Shown: positions 1 through 8,836, counted from the first letter of the stretch. The stretch: DNA of 64,000 nt from Pumilibacter intestinalis (GCF_943193005.1 NZ_CALPCH010000004.1:97185-161184), one strand, 5' to 3'. Notes: generated by a model from the letters alone, not told the origin. Program-made: numbers and translations.

Positions 1-1
1 A

Positions 2-1048
2 GACGAAAAAAGCGCGAAATGCGTAGTCGCTTCGAGCGCGGGCAACCATGCTCAAGGCGTGGCGTTCGCGGCTCGCAAGCTCGGACTGGAATCTTATATA
101 ATAATGCCGCTTTCCACTCCGATTGCCAAAATATCCGCAACCGAAAACTACGGCGCGAACGTAATACTCAGCGGCGAATGTTACGACGACGCCTACAACA
201 AAGCGTTGGAGATTGCAAAAGAAAAGAACGGTCTGTTCGTACACCCTTTCGACGACGAAGAAGTTATCGCGGGTCAGGGAACGGTTGCGCTCGAACTCAT
301 GGAGCAAATGCCCGACCTCGACGCCGTAATAGTGCCGGCGGGCGGCGGAGGTTTGCTCGCGGGAGTTGCGTTCACCGCAAAACAAATTAACCCCAAACTC
401 AAAGTATACGGAGTTCAGGGCGAACGCGCCGACGCGATAAGGCAAAGCTATTTGAGTAAATCGCACGTAAGCACAAGCGGCGTTTACACCATAGCCGACG
501 GCATAGCCGTAAAAAATCCGGGCGTTATAACCACAAAAATAATAAACGAATACGCCGACGGCATATTTACGGTAACCGACGACGAAATAGCCTCAACGAT
601 AATACAGCTGCTCGAACGCGCAAAACAAGTGGTAGAACCCGCGGGCGCAACCAGTCTTGCCGCCGCGCTCATGCAAAAGTCGGACGAACTTTACGGTAAA
701 AAAATCGCGTGCGTGCTCTCGGGCGGCAACATAGACGTGGGCTTTATACATAAAATAATCGAAAAAGGTCTTGTAAGCCGCGGCAGACAAATGAAATTTT
801 CACTCGTGCTTTCCGATAAACCGGGCAGTTTGGAAAAGGTATCGAGTATTCTCGCCCGCGAGCAAGCAAACGTTATATCCGTTCAGTACGACCGCATGAG
901 CACCGAACTCGGTCTTAACGAAACAATACTGCATATCGGTTGCGAGTTAAGCGGTTTCGAACACGGCGAAAAAGTTATACGCAAGCTCAAAGAAAACGGC
1001 TTCGATATCCTGCCGCACGAACAATTCCCCGCTCACGCAAAATCTTAA
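2..1048 (+). CDS. ilvA: Threonine dehydratase with ACT domain, 5' end cut by the window
   Basis: PLP-dependent enzyme that deaminates L-threonine to 2-oxobutyrate and ammonia in the cytosol. The reading frame is open to the window edge and 348 residues are visible; the family usually has about 400, so the N-terminus with the PLP-binding lysine is missing. The SAGNHAQGVA motif lies at the visible start, the glycine-rich PLP phosphate loop GGGGL about 100 residues later, and a C-terminal ACT domain begins near MKFSLVLSDKPGSLEKV. The length with a single ACT domain fits the short (tdcB-like) form as well as a biosynthetic IlvA. It is followed after 15 nt by ridA, which removes the reactive enamine this enzyme releases, so the pair is functionally coherent. 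The family is clear; the anabolic or catabolic role is not. Confidence 0.93.
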   Translation, partial: DEKSAKCVVASSAGNHAQGVAFAARKLGLESYIIMPLSTPIAKISATENYGANVILSGECYDDAYNKALEIAKEKNGLFVHPFDDEEVIAGQGTVALELMEQMPDLDAVIVPAGGGGLLAGVAFTAKQINPKLKVYGVQGERADAIRQSYLSKSHVSTSGVYTIADGIAVKNPGVITTKIINEYADGIFTVTDDEIASTIIQLLERAKQVVEPAGATSLAAALMQKSDELYGKKIACVLSGGNIDVGFIHKIIEKGLVSRGRQMKFSLVLSDKPGSLEKVSSILAREQANVISVQYDRMSTELGLNETILHIGCELSGFEHGEKVIRKLKENGFDILPHEQFPAHAKS

Positions 1049-1063
1049 ACGAGGTAAAAAAAG

Positions 1064-1468
1064 GTGAACTTACAAAACAAAGCAAACGCAATTCGCAAAA
1101 CGGTAAACACTCCGCTCGCCCCGCAAGCAATCGGTCCGTACTCGCAGGGTATCGAAACAAACGATTTCGTATTTTTCTCGGGGCAGATTGCCATAAATCC
1201 GCAAACGGGCAAACTCGACGGCGACGATTTCGCGTCGCAAACTCAAAGAGTGCTCAAAAATATAGAGGCTCTGCTGTCGGCGCAGGGTATGACTGCCGCA
1301 AACGTGGTTAAAACCACGGTTTTTATAACCGATATGAGCAAGTTTTCGGAGGTTAACGCCGAGTACGCAAAATTCTTTTCGTCCGCACCTCCCGCCCGCT
1401 CATGCGTTGCGGTATCCGCGCTTCCGCTCGGCGCACTGGTGGAAATAGAAATTATCGCCGCCAAATAA
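1064..1468 (+). CDS. ridA: RidA family enamine/imine deaminase
   Basis: RidA hydrolyses reactive 2-aminoacrylate-type enamines produced by PLP enzymes such as threonine dehydratase. The 134-residue product shows the family signatures PLAPQAIGPYSQG, FSGQI and the catalytic-arginine segment ARSCVAVSALPLGALVEIE. The start is a GTG preceded by GAGGT with an 8-nt gap; this adds about 12 residues before the usual start of the fold, so an internal start cannot be excluded. It lies 15 nt after the threonine dehydratase, probably in one transcript, and a strong hairpin terminator follows. Confidence 0.95.
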   Translation: MNLQNKANAIRKTVNTPLAPQAIGPYSQGIETNDFVFFSGQIAINPQTGKLDGDDFASQTQRVLKNIEALLSAQGMTAANVVKTTVFITDMSKFSEVNAEYAKFFSSAPPARSCVAVSALPLGALVEIEIIAAK

Positions 1469-1500
1469 AATATAAAAAATCGCGCTCTGCAAAAGCGCAC

Positions 1501-1514
1501 TTCCCATAGGGAAT
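1501..1514 (+). repeat. 14-bp inverted repeat, left copy
   Basis: TTCCCATAGGGAAT, itself nearly palindromic, recurs in inverted orientation at 2367-2380. Both copies are preceded, reading outward from the gene between them, by a similar CGCGCT..GCAA segment. The pair brackets the YdeI-like gene. Confidence 0.6.
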
Positions 1515-1556
1515 TAAAAAACTAAATTATTAAGAGTTATACTTTCAAGCAAGGAC

Positions 1557-1590
1557 AAAAGCTCTCGAACATATCGTTCGAGAGCTTTTT
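1557..1590. terminator. Bidirectional intrinsic terminator between ridA and the YdeI-like gene
   Basis: A perfect inverted repeat, AAAAGCTCTCGAAC / GTTCGAGAGCTTTT with a 5-nt loop, is followed by a T-run on the plus strand and, because it begins with A's, by a T-run on the minus strand too. It can stop both the ridA transcript and the convergent YdeI-like transcript. Confidence 0.9.
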
Positions 1591-1627
1591 ACTACAAACC
1601 TTTTAGAAAGATAAATTGAAATTTATC

Positions 1628-2188
1628 TTACATCGGTTTTAGATTTTTATTAAGCCGTTCTACCATCCACGCAATTCTCTTTTCGCGCCCCGTGTCCGTT
1701 TTGGCATCTAAATATGCTTTTACATACGTTTTCTTTACCGATAATGACATTGCCGAAAAATTTGTATAAGCAGGCTCATAGGCTTTCAAAATTTCGGCAA
1801 GCGCGGCAATTTGTTCTTCCGTAACCGCCGCAGGTTTCGGGGCATACCATTGTCCGTTTTGTTTTGCTTCCTCGATTTTCTTTCTGCCGAAGTCAGTCAT
1901 AAGTCCCCGTTCTTCGAGAACTTTTACCAAAGTCTTGTTTTTCTCCGACCACTTGCAGTTCGCTCGGCGCATAGAAAAATACTTTTTATAGGTATTGTTA
2001 TCAATGCTTTGCATTTGTCCGTCAATCCAACCAAAGCAAAGGGCTTCTTCCAATGCTTCGTCTGCTTTAATCGTTTTCGGATTGCCGTGCTTACCAAACA
2101 AAAGCCAAACGCCATCGGTAGAAAGACAATTTTCAGTTAGCCAATTTCGGAATTCCGCTCTTTCCGAAAATACCAATATATCGTTCAT
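1628..2188 (-). CDS. YdeI/OmdA-like protein (bacteriocin-protection family)
   Basis: The 186-residue product resembles the YdeI family: a small N-terminal segment with WLLFGKHGNP, an EALCFGWIDGQMQSID motif, the KYFSMRRANCKWSEKN block and a C-terminal YdeI tail ending in a basic RIAWMVERLNKN stretch. The biochemical function is not established; homologues are described as bacteriocin-protection or cell-envelope stress proteins. I chose the ATG at 2188 over an upstream TTG because GGAGAG lies 6 nt before it. The gene is richer in A+T than its neighbours and is flanked by matching inverted repeats, which suggests acquisition as a cassette. A TTGCGC-17-TATAAT promoter lies upstream. Confidence 0.82.
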   Translation of the reverse strand: MNDILVFSERAEFRNWLTENCLSTDGVWLLFGKHGNPKTIKADEALEEALCFGWIDGQMQSIDNNTYKKYFSMRRANCKWSEKNKTLVKVLEERGLMTDFGRKKIEEAKQNGQWYAPKPAAVTEEQIAALAEILKAYEPAYTNFSAMSLSVKKTYVKAYLDAKTDTGREKRIAWMVERLNKNLKPM

Positions 2189-2224
2189 TTTTCTCTCCGC
2201 CAAATTACTGTTTATCGTACAATT

Positions 2225-2253
2225 ATTATATCACGAAAAATGAAAGAGCGCAA
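2225..2253 (-). promoter_or_regulatory. Sigma-A promoter of the YdeI-like gene
   Basis: On the minus strand, TTGCGC is followed by a 17-bp spacer and TATAAT; the start codon is about 37 nt downstream of the -10 box. Confidence 0.7.
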
Positions 2254-2366
2254 CCGATTGAATTTTGCGGGAAATATAAAACATATCCTAGTTCGTCCAC
2301 GAAAAAAAGTACAGAAAAGGCACAGCTTAACGCTATGTCTAAATCTTTTTATTTGCGTTTTATTAT

Positions 2367-2380
2367 ATTCCCTATGGGAA
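2367..2380 (-). repeat. 14-bp inverted repeat, right copy
   Basis: The reverse complement of the copy at 1501-1514. The 220-bp gap between the YdeI-like gene and the metallophosphoesterase stop otherwise shows only the YdeI promoter and A+T-rich sequence. Confidence 0.6.
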
Positions 2381-2412
2381 TTACTGTAATTGCGAAGCGC
2401 GTTTTTTTTGTT

Positions 2413-3123
2413 TCAGGTCTGAATTTCCGTTATATACACCAATTTGTTGCGCACGAGGTCGCAAGAGGTGAGAAAATAATTCACGCCGTTTATTTCGCGC
2501 CTAAAGCACATTCTGCCGGGATTACCGTGCAAATGCCCGTATACGACGAAATCCACGCCGTACTCCTCGAACAGTCGCGTAAAAGGCGACGCTTCGAAAC
2601 GGCTGTTAAAGGGCGGAAAGTGTATCATCGTTACAACACGGTCATTCTCTTTTCTCATCTTTTTCATTGCCTCGAGCGACAGCGTTACGCGCTGAATTTC
2701 TCGGGCGTAAATCTTTTTGTCTTCCGCGCTCGCGCCGCCCGAGCTTTCGGGGGTTGTCCAACCGCGACTGCCGCACACGAGCAGTTCGCCTATGCGCAAG
2801 CAATCGTTTTGCACCGCGTAAGTTCCGCTCCCCAAAGACGAGCGCACCGCGCCTATCGATTTCCACCAATAGTCGTGATTGCCGCGTATCATTACCTTTT
2901 TGGCGGGAAGAGAAGATATGTAATCGAGGTCGGTTTTTGCGTCGGCAAGGTTCATCGCCCAGCTTATATCGCCGGCTATGAGAACCACGTCGTCCTCGCC
3001 CGCCCTGTCGCGCCAGTCCGCCTCTATCTCCTCGAGATAGTTAGCCCACGAAGCTCCGAATATATCCATTGGCTTTGGATTGTTACCCGACAAGTGAAGG
3101 TCGCCGATTGCAAAAACTTTCAT
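2413..3123 (-). CDS. Calcineurin-like metallophosphoesterase
   Basis: The 236-residue cytosolic protein carries all five metallophosphoesterase blocks in order: FAIGDLHL, IAGDISW, RGNHDYWW, MIHFPP and YGHLHG, which supply the Asp, His and Asn ligands for two metals. The WAMN and GNHDYWW wording is typical of a Firmicutes subfamily of unknown substrate. The start is the ATG at 3123. A frame extends upstream but the extra 67 residues are Arg-rich and non-conserved, and an excellent promoter (TTGCGT-17-TATAAT) ends only 6 nt before this ATG, so the mRNA would be nearly or fully leaderless. No Shine-Dalgarno is present. Confidence 0.9.
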   Translation of the reverse strand: MKVFAIGDLHLSGNNPKPMDIFGASWANYLEEIEADWRDRAGEDDVVLIAGDISWAMNLADAKTDLDYISSLPAKKVMIRGNHDYWWKSIGAVRSSLGSGTYAVQNDCLRIGELLVCGSRGWTTPESSGGASAEDKKIYAREIQRVTLSLEAMKKMRKENDRVVTMIHFPPFNSRFEASPFTRLFEEYGVDFVVYGHLHGNPGRMCFRREINGVNYFLTSCDLVRNKLVYITEIQT

Positions 3124-3129
3124 AAAAAC

Positions 3130-3158
3130 ATTATAGCATTTCCGACCGAAAAACGCAA
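3130..3158 (-). promoter_or_regulatory. Promoter giving a leaderless metallophosphoesterase mRNA
   Basis: Minus-strand TTGCGT, 17-bp spacer, TATAAT, then GTTTTT directly before the ATG. With normal spacing transcription would start at or within a base or two of the A of the start codon. Confidence 0.65.
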
Positions 3159-3182
3159 GAGTATCGAGCAATTTGTTTTCGG

Positions 3183-3785
3183 TCAATCGGGAAAGAGCGG
3201 CAACCCCAAAAACGCGTTGCACGTGTTTTCTCCGCAGTCGGTGCAATCGGGATAAACGCAACGCCCGTATGTGGGCACGAGGATATCGGTGGGCACGATA
3301 ACCTTGGCTATGAGCACGTAGCACGCGTTAACCGACACCGCCGCGGGACTTATAAAGTTTCCTATAGTGCTCAAAAACGCAACGAAAACCTCCAACGAAT
3401 ACGGCACGATGGAATTTGCGGGAGTTCCGAGTGCGAACTCTCTGAAAAATCTCACGTTACTCGTAGCTGTATACCTGTTGCCGAGCGAGTCGGCAAAGGT
3501 AACTATCACGGGTATGGAAACCTCGCCCGAAAAGCAGGTTTTGCCGTTCGCGAGATTTTCTTCGTCCGAAAGCGTGAACACTGCGTTTCCGTGGCTTTCG
3601 GCGCGTATAAAGGTGAGCGGCGGAACGGCTTGCGGCGGTATTCCGTTTAGCTCCAACGTGAAATTTTGATTGCTCACGCTTTCGCGGCAACCGTCGAACA
3701 CCCTTTTAACCTCGATGCACATGCGCTCGCAAAGTCCCGCCGCGGGGTCGCCCGTTATGCGCCCCGCTCTCAACGTGTTTGCCAT
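3183..3785 (-). CDS. Uncharacterised protein with Cys-rich ends
   Basis: A 200-residue product that I do not recognise. The N-terminus (LCERMCIEVKRVFDGCRE) and C-terminus (CVYPDCTDCGENTC) hold most of the cysteines, while the middle is rich in beta-forming residues and reads like a small extracytoplasmic or coat-type domain. I see no signal peptide or membrane segment. The VFDGC wording recalls proteins of spore-forming Clostridia, but that is only an impression. The ATG is preceded by GGGAGG, and this ribosome site lies inside the 3' arm of a terminator-like hairpin. Confidence 0.7.
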   Translation of the reverse strand: MANTLRAGRITGDPAAGLCERMCIEVKRVFDGCRESVSNQNFTLELNGIPPQAVPPLTFIRAESHGNAVFTLSDEENLANGKTCFSGEVSIPVIVTFADSLGNRYTATSNVRFFREFALGTPANSIVPYSLEVFVAFLSTIGNFISPAAVSVNACYVLIAKVIVPTDILVPTYGRCVYPDCTDCGENTCNAFLGLPLFPD

Positions 3786-3787
3786 AT

Positions 3788-3835
3788 AAAAAGCCTCCCT
3801 CGATATATCCGTTCGGATATATTTATGCGGAAGGC
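3788..3835 (-). terminator. Terminator-like hairpin that contains the next gene's ribosome site
   Basis: On the minus strand GCCTTCC pairs with GGGAGGC, with an inner ATATATCCG/CGGATATAT stem, followed by TTTTT and the ATG of the gene at 3785. The 3' arm includes the GGGAGG ribosome site, so folding would both end transcription after engB and hide the downstream ribosome site. Confidence 0.75.
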
Positions 3836-3845
3836 GTCAATTGCG

Positions 3846-4448
3846 TTACTCGCTTTGCGCTATATTTTCAAACAGTTCTTCCACCTGCGCTTTTCCTTCT
3901 CCGCTTACGCCCGAGAACACGATTATATTATCGCGCCCCACGGAAAGCGAAGTCGCCACGGTTTGCACCGCTTTGCCTATCTGCGATTTGGAAAGTTTGT
4001 CGCACTTTGTGGCAACCACGGTAAACGGCAGTCCGCAAACGAAAAGATATTTGAGCATCTGCTTGTCGAGAGCGGTAGGCTCGTGCCTGATATCCACGAG
4101 CGCGAGCACACGCTTGAGCTTAACCGACGAGGTAAGATACCCTTCTATAAGCTCCGCCCATTTCGCCCGCTCCGACTTTGGCGCGGCGGCGTAGCCGTAG
4201 CCCGGCAAATCGGCGAGCACGAGAGAGCCTTTGTTTAGGTCGAACAAGTTTATAAGCCTTGTTCTGCCCGGCGTAACGGACGCCTTCGCGAGCTTTTTTC
4301 TTCCCGTCACGCAATTTATAAAGGTTGACTTGCCCACGTTGGAACGCCCCACAACGCACACCTCGGGGCAGTCGTAACGCTCCGCCGCTTCCTTGTATTT
4401 GGGGAGCGCGGCAACGCTTGTTATAAATTCCGCGGAAACTATTTTCAT
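3846..4448 (-). CDS. engB: Ribosome biogenesis GTP-binding protein EngB/YsxC
   Basis: Essential GTPase for late assembly of the large ribosomal subunit. About 200 residues, the usual size, with the G motifs in order: GRSNVGKS (G1), TPGRT (G2), DLPGYG (G3), TKCDK (G4) and SGVS (G5). The start ATG at 4448 follows AAAGGA and lies 10 nt after the lon stop, so lon and engB are coupled, an arrangement also seen in Bacillus. Upstream in-frame codons belong to the lon end and are not used. Confidence 0.96.
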   Translation of the reverse strand: MKIVSAEFITSVAALPKYKEAAERYDCPEVCVVGRSNVGKSTFINCVTGRKKLAKASVTPGRTRLINLFDLNKGSLVLADLPGYGYAAAPKSERAKWAELIEGYLTSSVKLKRVLALVDIRHEPTALDKQMLKYLFVCGLPFTVVATKCDKLSKSQIGKAVQTVATSLSVGRDNIIVFSGVSGEGKAQVEELFENIAQSE

Positions 4449-4458
4449 CTGTATCCTT

Positions 4459-6807
4459 TTATACGAGCGCGGCGGCAAACACGTCGTCTACGGTGTCCGC
4501 GCATATTATTTTTACGTTCTTCTTTACCTCGAGCGGAAGCTCGTCGGCGTCTTTGCGGTTCTCCGACGGAATTATGAGAGTTTTCACGCCCGCGCGGAAC
4601 GCCGCGAGCGATTTTTCTTTCAATCCGCCTATGGCGAGCACCTTGCCGCGCAAAGTCACCTCGCCCGTCATTGCCACGTTGCGGTCCACCTTTTTGCCGC
4701 TGAGCGCGCTCAATACGGCTGTAGCCATGGTAATGCCCGCGCTCGGTCCGTCTTTGGGCGTTGCGCCTTCGGGCACGTGAATGTGAATATCGTATTTGTT
4801 GAACATCTCGGGCGGTATGCCGTACTGCGCCGCCCGCGAGCGCACGAGCGTAAGCGCGGTTCGGCACGACTCTTTCATTACGTCGCCCAAACTGCCCGTG
4901 AGTATTATTTCTCCTTTGCCGTCGGGCACTACCGCAACCTCTATGCTTAGAGTAACTCCGCCCACGCTCGTCCAGGCAAGACCGGTGGCAAGCCCGCACT
5001 CGTCCGCTTCGTTTTTGCGGTTGTCGTGATATTTTATTACGCCGAGATACTGTTTTATATCCGCTTTTGTTACGTCGTAATGCTGAGGAACGGAAATCCC
5101 GTTTTCAACCACTTTAACGGCTATCTTGCGTATCACCGTGCCTATTTCCCTCTCGAGGTTGCGAACGCCGCTCTCCCGCGTGTAACCCGATATTATGTGC
5201 AACAGCACCGCGTCGGGAATGTTCACCGTTTGAGCGTTCAAGCCGTTGGCTTCGAGCTGTTTGGGCACGAGATAGCGTTTCGCTATCTGCAATTTTTCTT
5301 CGTAGGTGTACCCCGAAAGCTCAATCACTTCCATTCGGTCCAAAAGCGGAGCGGGAATTGTGTCGAGCGTGTTCGCGGTGGTTACGAACATAACTTTGCC
5401 GAGGTTATACGGCACTTCGAGATAATGGTCTTTGAACTCGCCGTTTTGGTTGGGGTCGAGCACCTCGAGCATAGCAGAGGCGGGGTCGCCGCGAAAATCG
5501 GACGACATTTTGTCTATCTCGTCGAGCAAGAACACGGGATTTATCACCTCGGCTTGCTTCATGCCGCTTATTATTCTGCCCGGCAACGCGCCTATATAGG
5601 TGCGGCGATGTCCGCGCACCTCCGCTTCGTCGCGCACGCCGCCCAAACTCATGGAAACCAACTTGCGCCCGGATGCTCTCGCTATGCTCGCCACAACCGA
5701 GGTTTTGCCCACGCCCGGAGGACCTACGAAACAAAGTATGGGACCTTTGAGGTCGTTGGTGAGTTTGTGCACCGCAAGATACTCTATTATTCTTTCCTTA
5801 ACCTTTTTGAGCCCGTAATGGTCCTCGTCGAGAATTTTACGCGCCCTCTCCAAGTCGAGATTGTCGTCCGACTCCTCTTTCCACGGCAAATCGAGCAAAC
5901 ACTCTATATACGTGCGACTCACTCCCGCCTCGGGCGAAGTGGGGTTCATTTTCTCCATGCGCGAAAGCTCTTTTTCTATCTTTGCGCTTACCGCCTCGGG
6001 AAGTTCGCGCGATTTGGCGCGGGCGCGGTATTCTTCTATTTCGTCGGCGTTCTCGCCCAGTTCGTCGTGTATCGCCTTTATCTGCTCGCGCAAATAATAT
6101 TCGCGTTGATTTTTATCGATGTTTTCGCGAACTTTTACGTTAATCTTCTTTTCCACCGCCATTATTTCGCATTCGCGCACCATAACGGTATATATATCTT
6201 CGAGCTGACTGTACTCGTCGGGAGTTTCCAAAAGTTTTTGCTTTTCTCCGTCGCTTTTGTACAAATACGTGCCCATTGCGCCCACGAACGAGCGCACGTC
6301 GTTTACGTCGAGCGAGCGCACGGCTTCGGCGGGCATCTTGTTATCAAGCTTTTTGAATTTCTCGAGCTGTTCGGAAAGTCTGCGCTTTACCGCTTCAACG
6401 AGTATATCCTCGCTCGGGCGGGCGGTGAATTCTTTGAGCACCGCCTCGAAATAAGGAGTTATGCTCGAAAAACTTTCAATCTCCATGCGCTTGGTGCACT
6501 GCGCTATCACGCGGAACGTATCGTTGGGCAATTTGGTTATCTGCTTAATTCTTGCCAAACACCCCACCTTGTAAATATCTTTAGGGGCGGGATTTGCGGA
6601 ATTGGCGTGTTTTTGCGCAACCAAAAATATTTCCTGATTGCTCTCCACCGCTTTGTTGAGCGCAACCACCGATTTGTCGCGCCCGAGGTCAAACATGGCG
6701 GTTTGCCCGGGAAAAACCACAACGCCTCTCAAAACTATGGTTTTGAAAGCCGGTTTAATGGGAGGAATTCCGTTTTTGGTCAAATCGTTATAAGTCATTT
6801 CGTCCAT
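4459..6807 (-). CDS. lon: ATP-dependent protease Lon
   Basis: Cytosolic AAA+ protease that degrades misfolded and regulatory proteins. The 782 residues cover a LonA protein: N-terminal substrate domain (about 15-210), helical region, AAA+ module with Walker A GPPGVGKT at 362-369 and Walker B FLLDEIDKM near 426-434, and the protease domain with the catalytic dyad Ser689 (DGPSAG) and Lys732 (GLKEKS). Its own promoter lies upstream and engB follows. It sits beside clpX and clpP, forming a protein quality-control block. The ATG at 6807 has GGAG 8 nt before it. Confidence 0.97.
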   Translation of the reverse strand: MDEMTYNDLTKNGIPPIKPAFKTIVLRGVVVFPGQTAMFDLGRDKSVVALNKAVESNQEIFLVAQKHANSANPAPKDIYKVGCLARIKQITKLPNDTFRVIAQCTKRMEIESFSSITPYFEAVLKEFTARPSEDILVEAVKRRLSEQLEKFKKLDNKMPAEAVRSLDVNDVRSFVGAMGTYLYKSDGEKQKLLETPDEYSQLEDIYTVMVRECEIMAVEKKINVKVRENIDKNQREYYLREQIKAIHDELGENADEIEEYRARAKSRELPEAVSAKIEKELSRMEKMNPTSPEAGVSRTYIECLLDLPWKEESDDNLDLERARKILDEDHYGLKKVKERIIEYLAVHKLTNDLKGPILCFVGPPGVGKTSVVASIARASGRKLVSMSLGGVRDEAEVRGHRRTYIGALPGRIISGMKQAEVINPVFLLDEIDKMSSDFRGDPASAMLEVLDPNQNGEFKDHYLEVPYNLGKVMFVTTANTLDTIPAPLLDRMEVIELSGYTYEEKLQIAKRYLVPKQLEANGLNAQTVNIPDAVLLHIISGYTRESGVRNLEREIGTVIRKIAVKVVENGISVPQHYDVTKADIKQYLGVIKYHDNRKNEADECGLATGLAWTSVGGVTLSIEVAVVPDGKGEIILTGSLGDVMKESCRTALTLVRSRAAQYGIPPEMFNKYDIHIHVPEGATPKDGPSAGITMATAVLSALSGKKVDRNVAMTGEVTLRGKVLAIGGLKEKSLAAFRAGVKTLIIPSENRKDADELPLEVKKNVKIICADTVDDVFAAALV

Positions 6808-6827
6808 AGCTATATCTCCACAAATAT

Positions 6828-6856
6828 ATTATATCATATCGGAGCAAAACATACAA
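6828..6856 (-). promoter_or_regulatory. Sigma-A promoter of lon
   Basis: Minus-strand TTGTAT-17-TATAAT about 20 nt before the start codon. I see no complete CtsR or CIRCE heat-shock operator around it. Confidence 0.65.
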
Positions 6857-6903
6857 GCGGTTTTTCGGTCAAATTTATTCACCGTGTTTTCACTTTATAT
6901 CAT

Positions 6904-6931
6904 AAAAGGAACCGAATATTCGGTTCCTTTT
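6904..6931 (-). terminator. Intrinsic terminator after clpX
   Basis: A perfect hairpin AAAAGGAACCGAAT / ATTCGGTTCCTTTT lies between the clpX stop and the lon promoter and ends in T's on the minus strand. Confidence 0.85.
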
Positions 6932-6957
6932 CAAGAGTTTCCTATATTTATATGCGA

Positions 6958-8226
6958 TTAAGCAGACGCACGTTCCCTCGCCCGCATTATGTGGTCGGGC
7001 ATTATTCCGCTTTCTACGCACTCCCTGTCTATAACCACTTTGATTATGGTCTTATCGGTGGGCACTTTATACATAACGTCGAGCATGCAGTTTTCCACGA
7101 TTGCCCTAAGCCCTCTCGCGCCCGTCTTAAGCTCTATGGCTTTTTCGGCTATAGCCGACACGGCGTCGTCGGTGAACACAAGCTCCACTCCGTCCATCTC
7201 CAAAAGTTTCTTATACTGTTTGGTGAGAGCGTCGCGCGGCTTTGTGAGTATTTCCACAAGCGCAGTGCTGTCGAGGTCGTTAAGACTGACGGTTACGGGC
7301 ACTCTGCCCACGAATTCGGGAATAAGCCCGTACTGTATGAGGTCTTGCGGCTGAACGTCTTTGAGCCACTGCGCCGAGTCCTTTTCGGTTTTGGAAACGA
7401 TTTCGCCGCCGAACCCGAGCGAAGCCGCGTTTGCGCGTTTGGAAATTATCTTATCCAGCCCTACGAACGCGCCGCCGAATATGAACAGTATGTTCGTGGT
7501 GTCTATGGTAAGGCATTCCTGTTGCGGGTGCTTTCTTCCGCCCTGCGGAGGCACGCTCGCAACGGTGCTCTCTATTATCTTCAAGAGAGCCTGTTGCACG
7601 CCCTCGCCCGACACGTCGCGCGTTATGCTCACGTTTTCGCTCTTGCGGGATATTTTGTCTATCTCGTCAACGTATATAATACCGCGTTGCGCACGCTCTA
7701 TATCGTAATCGGCGTTTTGTATCAGTTTTAACAGTACGTTCTCCACGTCTTCGCCCACGTACCCCGCTTCGGTAAGCGTAGTCGCGTCGGCAACGGCAAA
7801 AGGAACGTCCAAAATTTTAGACAATGTTTGAGCCAAAAGAGTCTTTCCGCAACCGGTGGGACCGAGCATAAGAATATTACTCTTTTTAAGCTCTATATCG
7901 CGTTTTGCGCCCTTGCCCTTGAGCGGGTGCGCGGCGTTGTAGTTAATGCGCTTGTAGTGGTTGTATACCGCCACGCTGAGCACCTTTTTCGCCACGTCCT
8001 GCCCGATTATATATTCGTCGAGCTCTTTTTTTATCTCCTCGGGCGAAGGCAGTTTCACGGCGGCGCGTTCGGCGGATTTCTTTATCCTGCCCGAGAGTAT
8101 CTCGTTGCAAATACCTATGCAACCGTCGCAAATATACACTCCTGTAGGACCGGATACGAGTTCCACCACCTGCGACTGTTCTTTGCCGCAAAATGCGCAT
8201 TTGGATTCGGGTGTGTTTAAGTTCAA
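6958..8226 (-). CDS. clpX: ATP-dependent Clp protease ATP-binding subunit ClpX
   Basis: AAA+ unfoldase that feeds substrates to ClpP. 422 residues, standard length. An N-terminal C4 zinc finger (CAFC and CDGC, residues about 10-40) is followed by the AAA+ domain with Walker A GPTGCGKT, Walker B YVDEIDKI and the arginine-containing sensor regions. The start is a TTG with a strong GGAGG 7 nt upstream, 16 nt after the clpP stop. The order tig-clpP-clpX-lon-engB is a classic bacterial cluster. Confidence 0.97.
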   Translation of the reverse strand: MNLNTPESKCAFCGKEQSQVVELVSGPTGVYICDGCIGICNEILSGRIKKSAERAAVKLPSPEEIKKELDEYIIGQDVAKKVLSVAVYNHYKRINYNAAHPLKGKGAKRDIELKKSNILMLGPTGCGKTLLAQTLSKILDVPFAVADATTLTEAGYVGEDVENVLLKLIQNADYDIERAQRGIIYVDEIDKISRKSENVSITRDVSGEGVQQALLKIIESTVASVPPQGGRKHPQQECLTIDTTNILFIFGGAFVGLDKIISKRANAASLGFGGEIVSKTEKDSAQWLKDVQPQDLIQYGLIPEFVGRVPVTVSLNDLDSTALVEILTKPRDALTKQYKKLLEMDGVELVFTDDAVSAIAEKAIELKTGARGLRAIVENCMLDVMYKVPTDKTIIKVVIDRECVESGIMPDHIMRARERASA

Positions 8227-8242
8227 ATACTACCTCCGTATA

Positions 8243-8836
8243 TTACGCGCGTTTAACGAATATTTTGTCTATAAGACCGTACTTGTGCGCTTCTTCCGCA
8301 GTCATATAATAGTCTCTGTCTACGTCGCGTTCTATCTTCTCGAGCGGCTGTCCGCTGTTTTCGGCGAGAATTTTGTTCATCTTCTTCTTGGTTTTGAGAA
8401 TATGCTCCGCCTGAATTGCGATATCGCTCGCCTGACCTTGCGCTCCTCCCAAAGGCTGATGTATCATTATTTCGCTGTTGGGAAGCGCGAAACGCTTTCC
8501 CTTTGCGCCGCTGCTCAAAAGGAACGCGCCCATGCTCGCCGCCATGCCCACGCATATGGTGCTTACGTCGCACTTAATGTAATTCATAGTGTCGTAAATG
8601 CCCATACCCGCAGTTACGCTGCCGCCGGGGCTGTTTATATACAAACTGATATCTTTGTCAGGGTCTTTGCCCTCGAGATGCAAAAGCTGAGCTATTACGA
8701 GGTCGGCGGTTATATCGTCTATTTCTCCCGTAAGAAAAACTATGCGGTCTTCGAGCAAACGGGAATAAATGTCATACGAACGTTCGCCTCTGTTGGTTTG
8801 TTCCACTACCATTGGTACAAGACTGTTTTTTATCAT
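8243..8836 (-). CDS. clpP: ATP-dependent Clp protease proteolytic subunit
   Basis: Tetradecameric serine protease partner of ClpX. 197 residues with the catalytic triad Ser101 (GMAASMGAF), His126 (MIHQPLGG) and Asp175 ([11 protein letters not shown]). The start ATG lies about 45 nt after the tig stop with GGGGAGG upstream at a rather long spacing. Probably cotranscribed with tig and clpX. Confidence 0.97.
   Translation of the reverse strand: MIKNSLVPMVVEQTNRGERSYDIYSRLLEDRIVFLTGEIDDITADLVIAQLLHLEGKDPDKDISLYINSPGGSVTAGMGIYDTMNYIKCDVSTICVGMAASMGAFLLSSGAKGKRFALPNSEIMIHQPLGGAQGQASDIAIQAEHILKTKKKMNKILAENSGQPLEKIERDVDRDYYMTAEEAHKYGLIDKIFVKRA

Noticed and set aside
2389..2411. Terminator GCGAAGCGC plus T-run on the plus strand
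   Set aside because: The stem is only 3 bp and no plus-strand gene ends here.
6835..6900. CtsR heat-shock operator before lon
   Set aside because: Only one GGTCAAA half-site is present; the second repeat is missing.
5026..7731. A 901-codon open frame on the plus strand opposite lon and clpX
   Set aside because: It is the complement of strongly conserved genes, with biased His/Tyr/Val-rich text and no ribosome site. The long frame follows from codon bias. The same holds for other long opposite-strand frames, such as 34805-36784 and 42012-43958.
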